The notes: a model not told the origin generated them from the letters alone. A stretch of 64,000 nucleotides of DNA from Psychrobacillus psychrotolerans (GCF_900115805.1 NZ_FOXU01000002.1:372001-436000); one strand, 5' to 3'. Counted from the stretch's first letter, positions 32,600 through 41,861 are shown. Made by a program: numbers and translations.

Positions 32600-33898
32600 T
32601 TATTTACGTGAAGATTCCCACGATTCTTTAGTTGCTTCTATAACTTCTTCCCAACTTGCTTCGTCGCTAAGGTACTTCTGTATTTGTACGCCCAACTCAT
32701 CTTGACCCCATCCAGTTGGATAACCCATGAATGTCCAACCAATTGTTTTTCCTTGCTCCGCATATTCATACACAGCTTTTGAAAGCGGATCAGAGATTTT
32801 AGATGAATCGTACCCTTCATATGCAGGTATAAATTTAAAGTCATTTAATACTGTTTCTTTTCCAGCATCAGACGTGTATAACCAGTCTATGAATTTTTTT
32901 GATTCTTCCACTACTGCTTCGTCTGCATTGCTATTTACACCCCAGTACATTGGAATTCCTACTGGAATACTATCTCCTTCATATCCTTCAACAGGAATAG
33001 GAAGAAGTCCGATATCGTTTGCTGCGAAGTCTTCATCAATTCCTGCTATTGATCCATATACCCAGTTACCTTGCTGAATCATAGCTACTTTTTGTAGAGA
33101 GAATAATTCCTCAACTTGTTTAGAGTAATCTAAACTAACAGTTGGTTGTGCAGAGTAATCGTTTTGAAGGTCAAGAATTTTTTTGAATGCGTCGCCATAT
33201 TTATAATCGATTGTTTTCGATTCATATGCTGTTAACACATTATTATCAAATTCTGGTGCAATGAAAGTGTTAGATAAATGTAAACCAGTTACCCAAGTTT
33301 CTTTCCCTGGTAATGCAAATACAGATTCTAAGCCTAGGTCTGCTTTTTGGCTATCAAGCTCTTTTACTGCAGCTTCTAAAGAAGCAAAGTCTATGATAGA
33401 AGCAGGGTCAATACCCGCTTTTTCAAATACATTTTTGTTATAAATAAAGCCATATCCCTCTTGGTTAAATGGTAGTCCTAAAACCTTCCCATCCACAGAA
33501 ACTCCATCTAAAGAACCCTTTTGAGCTGCGTCTGCTGCTGCAGTGCCTGATAGATCAGCTAATTTGTCTGACCAATCTGATACATCCTGGGGTCCTCCGA
33601 TATTATAAATAGCTGGTTCGTTTCCTGAGGCAAATTTCGAACGAAGAGCAGCACCGTAGTCCTCTCCACCACCGACAGTAGTAATATTAATGTCGACTCC
33701 TTCATTTTCTTTTTCATATGCTTTTGCTACCGCTTCAAATTGATCTTTAAATTCCACTTTAAATTGGAAAATGTCTATTTTTACATCTTTACTAGAATCA
33801 CCACTTGAAGAATTTTCCCCATCCGAGCTACATCCTGCTAATACCCCTGCAATACCTAATGAAGCTGCTAGAAAACCTGCACGCCATTTATTCTTCAT
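32600..33898 (-). CDS. Sugar-binding lipoprotein (MalE-like)
   Basis: A 432-residue extracellular solute-binding protein of family 1. The signal peptide ends in the lipobox VLAGC (residues ~19-23), followed by a serine-rich linker and the mature domain (KIDIFQFKVEFKDQF, TTVGGGEDYGAALRSKFASG, NQEGYGFIYNKNVFEKAG). The C-terminus contains GWTFMGYPTGWGQDELGVQIQ. It should bind malto-oligosaccharides given the two glucosidases and the MalR-like repressor nearby (inference). ATG 33898 is chosen over the frame start 33940 because it begins the signal peptide and follows GGGAG. First gene of the unit; two operators lie just upstream. Confidence 0.92.
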   Translation of the reverse strand: MKNKWRAGFLAASLGIAGVLAGCSSDGENSSSGDSSKDVKIDIFQFKVEFKDQFEAVAKAYEKENEGVDINITTVGGGEDYGAALRSKFASGNEPAIYNIGGPQDVSDWSDKLADLSGTAAADAAQKGSLDGVSVDGKVLGLPFNQEGYGFIYNKNVFEKAGIDPASIIDFASLEAAVKELDSQKADLGLESVFALPGKETWVTGLHLSNTFIAPEFDNNVLTAYESKTIDYKYGDAFKKILDLQNDYSAQPTVSLDYSKQVEELFSLQKVAMIQQGNWVYGSIAGIDEDFAANDIGLLPIPVEGYEGDSIPVGIPMYWGVNSNADEAVVEESKKFIDWLYTSDAGKETVLNDFKFIPAYEGYDSSKISDPLSKAVYEYAEQGKTIGWTFMGYPTGWGQDELGVQIQKYLSDEASWEEVIEATKESWESSRK

Positions 33899-33923
33899 AC
33901 TTTCTCCCACCCTTTTTTGTATT

Positions 33924-33939
33924 TGCGAAAACGTTTGCA
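33924..33939. promoter_or_regulatory. LacI-type operator 1 upstream of the malE-like gene
   Basis: TGCGAAAACGTTTGCA, an imperfect palindrome of the LacI/CcpA class, 26 bases before the start codon. It is paired with the near-identical site at 33967-33982; centres are 43 bases apart (about four helical turns), a spacing that could allow looping. Confidence 0.7.
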
Positions 33940-33966
33940 CAAAAGATTAAAAATAATAACAAAGCT

Positions 33967-33982
33967 TGCGAAAGCGTTTGCA
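33967..33982. promoter_or_regulatory. LacI-type operator 2 upstream of the malE-like gene
   Basis: TGCGAAAGCGTTTGCA, one base different from operator 1. The promoter probably lies between or over the two sites. The remaining part of the 392-bp gap (33983-34214) holds nothing else I can name. Confidence 0.7.
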
Positions 33983-34214
33983 CAAGTTGTTAAAACAATC
34001 CTACCATATTCATAATAAGATGACAATAGTGATTTAAATATGAATTCTGTCTTTTATTTCACATAAATATTGTCATCCTATTATCTAGACGGTATCGTTT
34101 CAATACTTATTACTTCTACTAGTTTAGCAAGCTCTTCTATTGATAGAACATTTTTTTCATGTTTACAAAGTTGACCAGAAAAAGTTGAGTACGACTATGA
34201 CAGATTCAGCCACT

Positions 34215-34253
34215 CAAAAAGGGTCTGGCCCACATTGGACAAGACCTTTTTTG
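34215..34253 (-). terminator. Intrinsic terminator of the kinase-glucosidase unit
   Basis: Leftward AAGGTCTTGTCC / GGGCCAGACCCTT hairpin with AATGT loop and a T run. Loop and stem top match the terminator at 28031-28071. Confidence 0.87.
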
Positions 34254-34290
34254 AATTTAAATTATACAAAAATGTTTGTATATCTTTAGA

Positions 34291-35187
34291 TTACTTGTTT
34301 GAATCTATTACAAGCATAGCTGCTCCCAACATTCCCGCTTCATTGCCGAAGGTTGCTCTTTTCACTTGAACTGGCTTCAGTTTTAAAGGTTCTACTTTTG
34401 CTAGAAGTTCTTCCCACCAGAAATCAGCAGAGTCAGATACTCCGCCCCCTATAACAACACAGTCCATATCTAGCACCGCTTGAAGACTAGAGATAACGAT
34501 GGCAAAGTCAGATAGGAAGCGATCACGAACTGCTATTGCACCCGCATGACCATTCGCAGCTAAACGGAATACATCATGAGGTTTCGCCAATTCGTTCGTT
34601 TCTGCATTGATCACATTCTGCTCCTGAATAAGTCTCTTAATAGCTGTTCCGGATACATACTCTTCACTACAGCCAGGTCTTCCACATCCACATACTATAC
34701 CGTTTGGATATAAGATTAAGTGACCAACCTCACCACCGCCACCATTTATCCCGTTCATCACTTTACCGTCAAGTACAATGCCCCCACCCAACTTTGTTCC
34801 CACTGTTAGGCAAACGACCTGTTTGTACTCTGCTGCTGCACCCAGTCTCGCTTCAGCTAGCGCAGCACAATTGGCATCATTGTTGATCTCTACAGGAAGT
34901 CCTGTTGCAGCTTCTAGTAATGCTTTGACAGGGGTGCCTTGCCAGCCTGGCATTTCTGTTTCAAATGTAATGACACCAGTTTCTGCATCTACCATCCCTC
35001 TTGTTCCAATGCCTATACCCGATATATCTGGCACATCGTTCATTATCGCAAGAATTTGCTCTTCTAAATAGGGGTATAGCGGCAATATAGTTGGTATCGT
35101 CTTATCTATCAGAACTTCACCCTGTTCGTTTACAACACCCATCCGGATTTTCGTTCCACCAATATCTACTCCCAGAACCTTCTTCAA
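34291..35187 (-). CDS. ROK-family glucokinase/sugar kinase
   Basis: A 298-residue ROK kinase. It has the ATP loop GVDIGGTKIRMGVV, the sugar-binding segment NDANCAALAEARLGAA, the ExGH motif in GGGEVGHLIL and the ROK zinc site CGCGRPGCSEE. The likely job is phosphorylation of glucose released by the two glucosidases. Its ATG overlaps the TGA of the glucosidase gene (ATGA), so they are translated together. A role as fructokinase or ManNAc kinase cannot be excluded but the context favours glucose. Confidence 0.9.
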   Translation of the reverse strand: MKKVLGVDIGGTKIRMGVVNEQGEVLIDKTIPTILPLYPYLEEQILAIMNDVPDISGIGIGTRGMVDAETGVITFETEMPGWQGTPVKALLEAATGLPVEINNDANCAALAEARLGAAAEYKQVVCLTVGTKLGGGIVLDGKVMNGINGGGGEVGHLILYPNGIVCGCGRPGCSEEYVSGTAIKRLIQEQNVINAETNELAKPHDVFRLAANGHAGAIAVRDRFLSDFAIVISSLQAVLDMDCVVIGGGVSDSADFWWEELLAKVEPLKLKPVQVKRATFGNEAGMLGAAMLVIDSNK

Positions 35188-36881
35188 TTCCCTATCTCCT
35201 TTTCAAATGCGACCACAAACGCTTCATATGGACGGATTTCTACTATTTTTTCAGTTGTTTGAACCGTATTATAGTTTGATATTATTAGCCTATGTGATTT
35301 TGATGGCAGGTCACAAGTTTCCCACTCTAGCCGCTCTATTTGATCGGAGAAATTTGCTACTACGAGCCATTCTTCATCTGCCGACATCCGTTTATAAACA
35401 AATAAGTTAGGATGATTAGCAAGTGCTAGCTGGAAGCTTCCATCTGTAATAATATTATGCTGTTTTCTAAGCTGGATTAGCTTTTGATACGTATAAAAAA
35501 TAGAATTGGAATCATTTATAGCTTGTTCCACGTTTATTTCCTCCGTATTAGGATTCATTTGAATCCAAGGAATACCTGTAGTGAAACCACCATCTGATGT
35601 CCATTGCATAGGTGTTCTTGCATTGTCTCGACCTTTAGCATAAATACCCCTCATAATGTCTTTATGCGAAGTCCCCTGCTCTATTTTTTCTTTATACATA
35701 TTCAACGTCTCAATATCGCGGTAATCCTCCATACTCTGGAATTTTACATTCGTCATTCCCAGCTCTTCCCCTTGGTAAATATAAGGGGTGCCTTGTAGCA
35801 TATGCAGACAGATGGCTAACATTTTAGCAGATAGCTCTCGGTATTCTCCATCGTTACCAAAACGGGATACTACCCGTGGTTGATCATGGTTGTTCCAATA
35901 TAAGCTATTCCAACCCACATTATGAAGTCCATGTTGCCATTTTTCGAAATTTCTCTTCAGGTCAATTAGCTTCAATGGCTGTACATCCCACTTTCCACTA
36001 GGCCCACTATCTAAGTCCATATGTTCAAATGTAAATACCATATTCACTTCGTTATTGTCGGGGTTCGTGTAAAGACGGGCATCATCGGTTGTCGCCCCAG
36101 GCATTTCTCCTACTGTAACTACGTCATATTTACTCAACACTTTGTCATTCATCTCTTTCAAGTGTGAGTGAATTTTAGGGCCATTCATAAAATACGGGCT
36201 TCCATCTCCATATAACTTATTCGGTTGTACTTCACCATCCGGTAAGTTCATATCCTTCGAGATAAAGTTAATGACATCCATTCGGAAGCCACCAATCCCT
36301 TTTTCCAACCAATAAGTCATTAGCTGGTACACGTCCTCTCTTAGAGGCTCATGCTCCCAATTTAAATCGGGTTGTTTCTTGGAGAACAGATGTAAATAAT
36401 ATGAATTGGTAAGTTCATCTTTTTCCCAAGCAGACCCTGAAAATACAGACTCCCAGTTATTAGGGGGACGTCCATCCTTCCCGTCTCTCCAAATATAGTA
36501 GTCTCGATACTTAGAATCTTTTGAGGCTCTCGACTCCACAAACCATTCGTGCTCATCTGAACTATGATTAACAACTAAATCCATCACAATACGAATACCA
36601 CGTTTTTTGGCTTCCTCTATAAGCTTTTCCATATCTTCCATTGTTCCAAACTCCTGCATTATGGTCCGATAGTTTCTAATATCGTAGCCATTGTCATCAT
36701 TTGGAGAATCATAGACAGGACTTAACCAAAGAACATCAATCCCTAATTTTTGAATATAGTCTAGCTTGGAAATAATCCCTTGGATATCTCCAACACCATC
36801 CCCATTTGAATCCATAAAACTTCTTGGATATATTTGATATACAACACTTTTTTTCCACCAAGAATCCACTTTTTGCCCCAT
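35184..36881 (-). CDS. malL: GH13 oligo-1,6-glucosidase (MalL-type)
   Basis: A 565-residue GH13_31 enzyme. It has VVYQIYPRSFMDSNGDGVGD, MDLVVNHSSDEHEWF, the nucleophile Asp in GFRMDVINFISKD, the acid Glu in TVGEMPG and WNNHDQPRVVS. Val directly after the nucleophile is the oligo-1,6-glucosidase mark, so it should cut isomaltose-type 1,6 bonds, complementing the alpha-1,4-type enzyme at 28068. ATG 36881 has GGTGA seven bases upstream and is preferred to the ATG four codons earlier (36893), which has no well-spaced ribosome site. First gene of a two-gene unit with an operator upstream. Confidence 0.9.
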   Translation of the reverse strand: MGQKVDSWWKKSVVYQIYPRSFMDSNGDGVGDIQGIISKLDYIQKLGIDVLWLSPVYDSPNDDNGYDIRNYRTIMQEFGTMEDMEKLIEEAKKRGIRIVMDLVVNHSSDEHEWFVESRASKDSKYRDYYIWRDGKDGRPPNNWESVFSGSAWEKDELTNSYYLHLFSKKQPDLNWEHEPLREDVYQLMTYWLEKGIGGFRMDVINFISKDMNLPDGEVQPNKLYGDGSPYFMNGPKIHSHLKEMNDKVLSKYDVVTVGEMPGATTDDARLYTNPDNNEVNMVFTFEHMDLDSGPSGKWDVQPLKLIDLKRNFEKWQHGLHNVGWNSLYWNNHDQPRVVSRFGNDGEYRELSAKMLAICLHMLQGTPYIYQGEELGMTNVKFQSMEDYRDIETLNMYKEKIEQGTSHKDIMRGIYAKGRDNARTPMQWTSDGGFTTGIPWIQMNPNTEEINVEQAINDSNSIFYTYQKLIQLRKQHNIITDGSFQLALANHPNLFVYKRMSADEEWLVVANFSDQIERLEWETCDLPSKSHRLIISNYNTVQTTEKIVEIRPYEAFVVAFEKEIGN

Positions 36882-36940
36882 TTTTTTCACCATCCCAAAA
36901 GTAACTTAATAGAGTTATTCTAATCTTCTAGCATCTATTA

Positions 36941-36954
36941 TGCAAGCGCTTGCA
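36941..36954. promoter_or_regulatory. LacI-type operator upstream of the oligo-1,6-glucosidase gene
   Basis: TGCAAGCGCTTGCA, a perfect 14-bp palindrome 60 bases before the start codon, related to the sites at 33924 and 33967. It links both units to one LacI-type regulator or to CcpA. Confidence 0.72.
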
Positions 36955-36976
36955 CTAATAATTTCTTAAAGTACAC

Positions 36977-37310
36977 CTACTCTAATACTGATTCCTCAAA
37001 GTAAATAGGGAAGTCAATAAATGTATCTCCGCCCCCGGAAGAATTTCCATTTTCATTTCTTTCAGGATATGTCGACTTATCTGAGCTATCATATGTATTC
37101 CAACCAAAATAATACGATGGAATTATTGGAGAATCATTAAATGATTGGAGTACTGGTATCCACTCCTGTGATAGTTTTATACTTCCATAAAGATTCTCTG
37201 ACAACCTAATTGTTTGCTCAAGCTGCACAGCTGGTTTGTAGTGTTCTTCATATATCCATTAATTCAACAAAGCTTCCAATATTCCCTTCTAAGAGTTATC
37301 TACTAATATT
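36977..37310 (-). pseudogene. Frameshifted gene remnant
   Basis: An 83-codon open frame (GTG at 37228, no ribosome site) ends at 36977. Sequence upstream continues to read as protein: in the same frame IYEEHYKPAVQ back to a stop, and one base over LLEGNIGSFVELMD. The parts join at an ATATAT run, so a frameshift is likely, with another stop further up. The protein has an S/G-rich segment ENGNSSGGGD. I do not recognise the family. Confidence 0.45.
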
Positions 37311-37323
37311 TTGCATGATACCT

Positions 37324-37545
37324 CTATAATAGTTCGAACTTTATATTTTTCAGTCCTATGGAGTACATTAAAATCATCTCTATTAAAACACTACAACCAA
37401 ATATAATAGCCAACTTACCTTTTGCTGCTGCAAATAATGCAGTTATAGCAAGTACAAATACGATTATTTGAAGTAGTATTCGAAAAGGAATAGTTACTGG
37501 GAAAGTAGCTTTTGGAGCGATAAAAGTTACCCAAAATATTGCCAC
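37324..37545 (-). pseudogene. C-terminal fragment of a YrdB-like (DUF2568) membrane protein
   Basis: 73 codons from a GTG without ribosome site. The sequence VTFIAPKATFPVTIPFRILLQ followed by two hydrophobic spans resembles the second half of YrdB/DUF2568 proteins (~115 residues), so the N-terminal half is missing. It lies between two other decayed pieces. Confidence 0.5.
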
Positions 37546-37551
37546 GGGCTC

Positions 37552-37641
37552 CTATTGACCCCCTAGCTTCCTCTCCATGTTTCTTCTATATTCCTCTAAT
37601 TGATCGGAAGGTTGAAACACTGTATTTCCTTGTTTAGCCAC
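37552..37641 (-). CDS. Possible 29-residue small protein
   Basis: GTG at 37641 with GGAAAG nine bases upstream opens a short frame containing TVFQPSDQLEEYRRNMERKL and ending LGGQ, hydrophilic and helical. It could be a real small protein or the tail of a lost gene, as its neighbours are remnants. Confidence 0.25.
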   Translation of the reverse strand: MAKQGNTVFQPSDQLEEYRRNMERKLGGQ

Positions 37642-37675
37642 TAAACAAGCTTTCCGTTAAAAAAACGCACTCCCT

Positions 37676-37717
37676 ATCAAAACACCTCCAACCATTTTAA
37701 AATAGTTGAAGGTGCTT
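37676..37717 (-). terminator. Intrinsic terminator after spo0M
   Basis: Leftward stem CACCTTCAACTATTTT with its imperfect complement (AAAATGGTTGGAGGTG), then TTTT. Confidence 0.8.
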
Positions 37718-37750
37718 ATTATTTTATATGCATTGTGAATGAATTATGCC

Positions 37751-38515
37751 CTAGATCCCTATTGCTCTCTTTAGTTTGTCTTTAATAGTTGGAATATCTT
37801 GTGCATTAATAGTCAATCGAATGAATTTCTCGTCCATTTCAAAAGCCTCTGCAAGTAGTCCCCCAAAACCTCTTGCTCTTCGGTCAACCTGCATTAAAAT
37901 TTCAGCTGATTGTGCGGACTGAGACAAAAATAGGATTTCTAGTTCATCAAGTTTCGCTTTATAGGAGCTGCTAACCGGCACAAATTCAAATTCTTGTACA
38001 AACGGATATCGACTACCTAATTTATGAGAGGCTTTCTCACATTCAACTTTTCTTATTTTAAATCCTAGCTGTTCAATTGCCTCTAAAATATGAGCCGCTA
38101 TTCTTGTTGGTCGTACGTTTATATAATCTTTATCTGTAGGATCTATACTATTTTTGATATCTAACCCTGTGCTAATCCATACACGCGTGCTTCCATAAGT
38201 GACTGGCGCATCTTCAGGAAGTGTTAGTGAAAAGGGAATTGCTTTCTTTTCATTTGCCCCAATTGTAAAAGGTTCAGTGACTTTATATTTTTGAAAAGCT
38301 GCTACGTCCGTGTATTTTCGATCATTCGATTCACGAATGTATGTTGTATTTACCGTTAAGTAGATCGCATCAATCTGTTGTTCTAAGTTTCCGCCAACCA
38401 CTTCTACTACACCTTGCATAATTTCACCAGCAGTAAACTCTGACTTTTCTAGTTTAGTATCTACCTTAGCTCCACCAACCCCGACACTTGCCAATACTTT
38501 ATTGAAAAATGACAT
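37751..38515 (-). CDS. spo0M: Sporulation-control protein Spo0M
   Basis: A 254-residue arrestin-like protein of the SpoOM family, which influences entry into sporulation in Bacillus. Diagnostic regions: FFNKVLASVGVGGAKVDTKL at the N-terminus, the WISTGLDIKNSIDPTDKDYI middle and LAEAFEMDEKFIRLTI near the end. The frame opens at ATG 38521, but the second ATG at 38515 has GGAG eight bases upstream and yields the usual MSFFNK start. It is monocistronic. Confidence 0.93.
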   Translation of the reverse strand: MSFFNKVLASVGVGGAKVDTKLEKSEFTAGEIMQGVVEVVGGNLEQQIDAIYLTVNTTYIRESNDRKYTDVAAFQKYKVTEPFTIGANEKKAIPFSLTLPEDAPVTYGSTRVWISTGLDIKNSIDPTDKDYINVRPTRIAAHILEAIEQLGFKIRKVECEKASHKLGSRYPFVQEFEFVPVSSSYKAKLDELEILFLSQSAQSAEILMQVDRRARGFGGLLAEAFEMDEKFIRLTINAQDIPTIKDKLKRAIGI

Positions 38516-38658
38516 ATACATTTCTCCTTTGATTTTAATAACATTTTTACGCTATCACATCGCAATAGGTTTCACTTTTTTTAGAAAAATACTCTGCTTC
38601 TTACTCGTCAGCTGTCCACCAACGTTCAAGGCTAGTATAAGCGCATAAGCTTTTCTTA

Positions 38659-39579
38659 TTAGCGATAAGGAATATGCGATAGTTTAATAGGAACAGTTGG
38701 GTATCCTACATTTTTCAAATAATAATTAATACTTCTTGCCGTAAATTCATTTGTTCCTGAAGGTCCTATAATGATTTGATTGACTGGCAGTCTATTGTCA
38801 TTTTGAAGTACTTTGTTATGTGTTTCTAACTCAATATATGGAAGAATAATATTATCGCGCGCGCGGAATTTCAGCTCATGCTGATATGACATGCTCCTAG
38901 AGTTGGTCACAATAATCCGCCATTCCTTTTCTTCTGAAAAAGTAGCATGTTTAAAAAGTGGTAGAAAGTATCCAATCGTTCTTGCTACTTCCTTAGGAGA
39001 GAACTGTGGCTTTACTTCACTTAGCTCTAAACTAATGAGTGAAACATTTATAATCCTACGAATAATTCTCTCTTGCAACTTATGATCGTATATCACCTTC
39101 CGTGGAAAAAAGTTTTCTTCACTTAGATGAAAAGAAACATCAAATAACGATGAAAAGTCAAAACCAATAGAAATCCCATGCTGACTTCGACTATATCCTC
39201 TCCATTGACTTAATAGGTCTCCACTTTCACAAAAGGACACGACAAAAATATCTGTGTCTTGTTCCTCTAAAATCGTAAAAACCTCTTCCAAATATGCTCT
39301 TCTGGGATTTTCTAGAGGTAACTCTTGAATAAGCTTTTGGACGATACTTTCGCATACCTCTAACCCATGACTATATTCTTTGGAATCATTCATAAATTTA
39401 ATATGCGAGGCCCAAAAGGTTTTATCGCTAATAATTCCTTGTGCTCCTTCTAAATTTGTATAGTGATATAACGCCTTAATATTTTTTGTGAAGTATTTTT
39501 TAAATTCTTTACTTATTAAAGGAATAAGAGCCTTCATATCAATATTTAAAAGGTTTTTCTCTACCTCAGATTTAGACAT
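38659..39579 (-). CDS. DUF2971-domain protein
   Basis: A 306-residue soluble protein with a DUF2971 domain: ALYHYTNLEGAQGIISDKTFW near residue 40, NDSKEYSHGLEV, VVSFCESGDLLSQWRGYSR, GISIGFDF and HATFSEEKEWRII. The function of the family is not established; members appear in accessory regions of many bacteria. GGAGG lies ten bases before the ATG. It has no operon partner; gaps on both sides are short and carry no second gene. Confidence 0.82.
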   Translation of the reverse strand: MSKSEVEKNLLNIDMKALIPLISKEFKKYFTKNIKALYHYTNLEGAQGIISDKTFWASHIKFMNDSKEYSHGLEVCESIVQKLIQELPLENPRRAYLEEVFTILEEQDTDIFVVSFCESGDLLSQWRGYSRSQHGISIGFDFSSLFDVSFHLSEENFFPRKVIYDHKLQERIIRRIINVSLISLELSEVKPQFSPKEVARTIGYFLPLFKHATFSEEKEWRIIVTNSRSMSYQHELKFRARDNIILPYIELETHNKVLQNDNRLPVNQIIIGPSGTNEFTARSINYYLKNVGYPTVPIKLSHIPYR

Positions 39580-39652
39580 CCCATAGCACCTCCTATACTT
39601 TTATAGTATTACTTCCCTCTTTTTATGTCCAAAAGCTATTGATTTTTAAGAC

Positions 39653-39693
39653 AAAAAAACCAGAGCTAGAAAGAAATTATCCTTCCACTCTGG
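39653..39693 (-). terminator. Intrinsic terminator overlapping the end of the MHYT-EAL gene
   Basis: Leftward CCAGAG...CTCTGG stem with an inner GAAG/CTTTC pair, then seven T. The first arm lies inside the last codons. Confidence 0.82.
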
Positions 39694-41728
39694 CTTGATA
39701 CCACTTAACAAGATCATGGGGCTTCATCGGTTTTGCAAAATAAAATCCTTGAAAAATCGGGTTTTTACTTGTGTCCTTTAAGAAATCCACCTGCTCTTTT
39801 GTTTCTACTCCTTCTATAACAACATTTAAGTCTAATGATTCTCCTAAAGCAATAATAGCGGTAATAATAGATGAATCTTTAGAGGATTTCGGTACATCAT
39901 CTATAAAAGACTTATCAATTTTCAAGGTTGATATCGGCATTTCTTTTAAATAAGATAGCGACGATACCCCAGTACCAAAGTCATCCAATGCGACAGAGAA
40001 ACCTTCTTCCCTAAATTTACTTACCGCCCTCATAGCTTCTTCCACATTTTTCACAAAACTATTCTCAGTTATTTCTAATTCTATTTGCGACGGTTCCAAC
40101 CCATATTCGCTTAACTTTTCTGTGAATACCCTTAATAACAATGGGGAAGTTATATACTCGCCTGGAATATTAATAGCTACTTGTTTGAATGAAATATCCT
40201 CCAATTTCCAATATGCTATTTGTTTACAAACCCCATCTATTATCCAGTCAGTCACTTTAACCATACGGTCATATTCCTCTAAAATTGGAACAAAAACAGC
40301 AGGTGATAGATTACCGTATTTAGGATGATTCCATCTTAATAATGTCTCGAGCCCATCAATACCCTGTGAGTACGAACTAAATTTCGGTTGATAAACAAGA
40401 TATAACTCGTTTTCTTTCATAGCTCGATTTACATCTTCAGCTATTTCAAGATTAAATGTATACCTATGAATACTAGAATCATAGTAAATAATATCATGAT
40501 CATACATAATAGAAGGATAGTTTAAAACGGCAAGGACATTTCTATAGATATCAGTGTCCTTCTCATCGTAATCGGCTTGAGATATAGCACATACTCCAAA
40601 CAGCATTACTTCTCTATCTTGGACTCGAATAGGCTCACGAAGTGACTCTGCTAGCTTCTTCAACACCTCTTTTAACTGCTTTGCACTATCCACATCCCTA
40701 GTTAGCAAAGCAATACGATTCCCTCCTATCCGATAAAGCTCTGTTTTGGAAGGTGATATAGATTTGAACATATGTACTAGTTCTCGAATCACTTCATCAC
40801 CGAAAGCATAATTGAACTCTCTGTTTATATGCTCTAAATCATGTATATGCCAAATAGCTAAAACTTTAGGTGACTGAATTTTCTTTTCAAACAACCGTCG
40901 ATTAGGTAATTGTGTTAATGCATCGTAGTAATTCCCACGATACTCAATATACCGGTCTAACAAACTTGAAAGTAATAATACTCCCAAAAGTATAGCCATT
41001 CCTAAACCTACAATAACTGCTAATCCATACATTTCGGTCATATGAGAAGCCTCATGATTCAATTCATACCCCTTGGGAATATAAAAGTTCATAGCTGCCA
41101 TACCGGTGTAATGCATACTAGAAATAGCCAACCCCATGATTAAAGAGATTAAAATCAGAAGTATATTTTTCGACTGATAGGTATGAACCTTCGCAAGAAT
41201 GTAAACTGCTATAATAGAAACAAAAATTGAAATACAAATAGAAACTAAAAAAAGTAGAAGGTCATAAGTGTAAATAACGTCCATTTCCATCGAATACATT
41301 CCTATATAATGCATGGAGGAAATTCCTATCCCCATCGCTATCCCCGCGAATACATACGACCAATAGTTTCGTCTTGGAAGGTCTGCCAAATAGAAAGCTA
41401 TAAATGAAGCTAACATAGCAGGAATAATTGATATAAGCGTAATAGTTTTGTTGTAGCTCATATTTACTGGCAATGAAAATGCACCCATTCCTATAAAATG
41501 CATAGACCATATACCAAATCCTAAGCATAGCGAGGCAAGCAGTAACCAGAAGCTTTTATGAAAAAAACTATTTTCTTTTGCTCTTCTTTTCAAGGAAATT
41601 GCCGTGTAAGATGCTACAATCGCTATAATAATTGAAAATACCACTATTGTCATAGAGTATTCACCGCTAATTTCCAAATATGCATCTTTTGAAGGACTAG
41701 TATTATTAAAATTAAATATATTCTCCAC
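39677..41728 (-). CDS. MHYT-GGDEF-EAL membrane protein, probable c-di-GMP phosphodiesterase
   Basis: A 683-residue membrane protein laid out like B. subtilis DgcW/YkoW. Residues ~25-260 form an MHYT sensor with three motifs (SMHFIGM, SMHYIGM, SMHYTGM). The GGDEF domain (~270-425) has GGNRI where GGDEF is required, so diguanylate cyclase activity is unlikely. The EAL domain (~430-680) keeps the catalytic set: GLETLLRW (ETL for EAL), EITENS, LDDFGTGVSSLSYL, KIDKSFI, IEGVET and QGFYFAKPM, so c-di-GMP hydrolysis is likely. The GTG at 41728 lacks a well-spaced ribosome site; ATG 41653 (MTIVVFSI) is an alternative. It is monocistronic. Confidence 0.9.
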   Translation of the reverse strand: MENIFNFNNTSPSKDAYLEISGEYSMTIVVFSIIIAIVASYTAISLKRRAKENSFFHKSFWLLLASLCLGFGIWSMHFIGMGAFSLPVNMSYNKTITLISIIPAMLASFIAFYLADLPRRNYWSYVFAGIAMGIGISSMHYIGMYSMEMDVIYTYDLLLFLVSICISIFVSIIAVYILAKVHTYQSKNILLILISLIMGLAISSMHYTGMAAMNFYIPKGYELNHEASHMTEMYGLAVIVGLGMAILLGVLLLSSLLDRYIEYRGNYYDALTQLPNRRLFEKKIQSPKVLAIWHIHDLEHINREFNYAFGDEVIRELVHMFKSISPSKTELYRIGGNRIALLTRDVDSAKQLKEVLKKLAESLREPIRVQDREVMLFGVCAISQADYDEKDTDIYRNVLAVLNYPSIMYDHDIIYYDSSIHRYTFNLEIAEDVNRAMKENELYLVYQPKFSSYSQGIDGLETLLRWNHPKYGNLSPAVFVPILEEYDRMVKVTDWIIDGVCKQIAYWKLEDISFKQVAINIPGEYITSPLLLRVFTEKLSEYGLEPSQIELEITENSFVKNVEEAMRAVSKFREEGFSVALDDFGTGVSSLSYLKEMPISTLKIDKSFIDDVPKSSKDSSIITAIIALGESLDLNVVIEGVETKEQVDFLKDTSKNPIFQGFYFAKPMKPHDLVKWYQARVEG

Positions 41729-41861
41729 CTCACTATACCAATTAGACTATAACATACTTAATTCAAAGTAATAAATAAGTAAAAATTTAAAAGTACCATT
41801 AATTTTATATTAACACTATATAGTGAGGATAAAATTTCAGGAAAAGAATATTTGTTACTTG

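Noticed and set aside
33924-33982. Consensus CcpA cre sites
   Set aside because: The sites resemble cre but differ at two positions of the 14-base consensus as aligned by eye, and their pairing near a LacI-type gene favours the local repressor; CcpA binding is left open rather than claimed.
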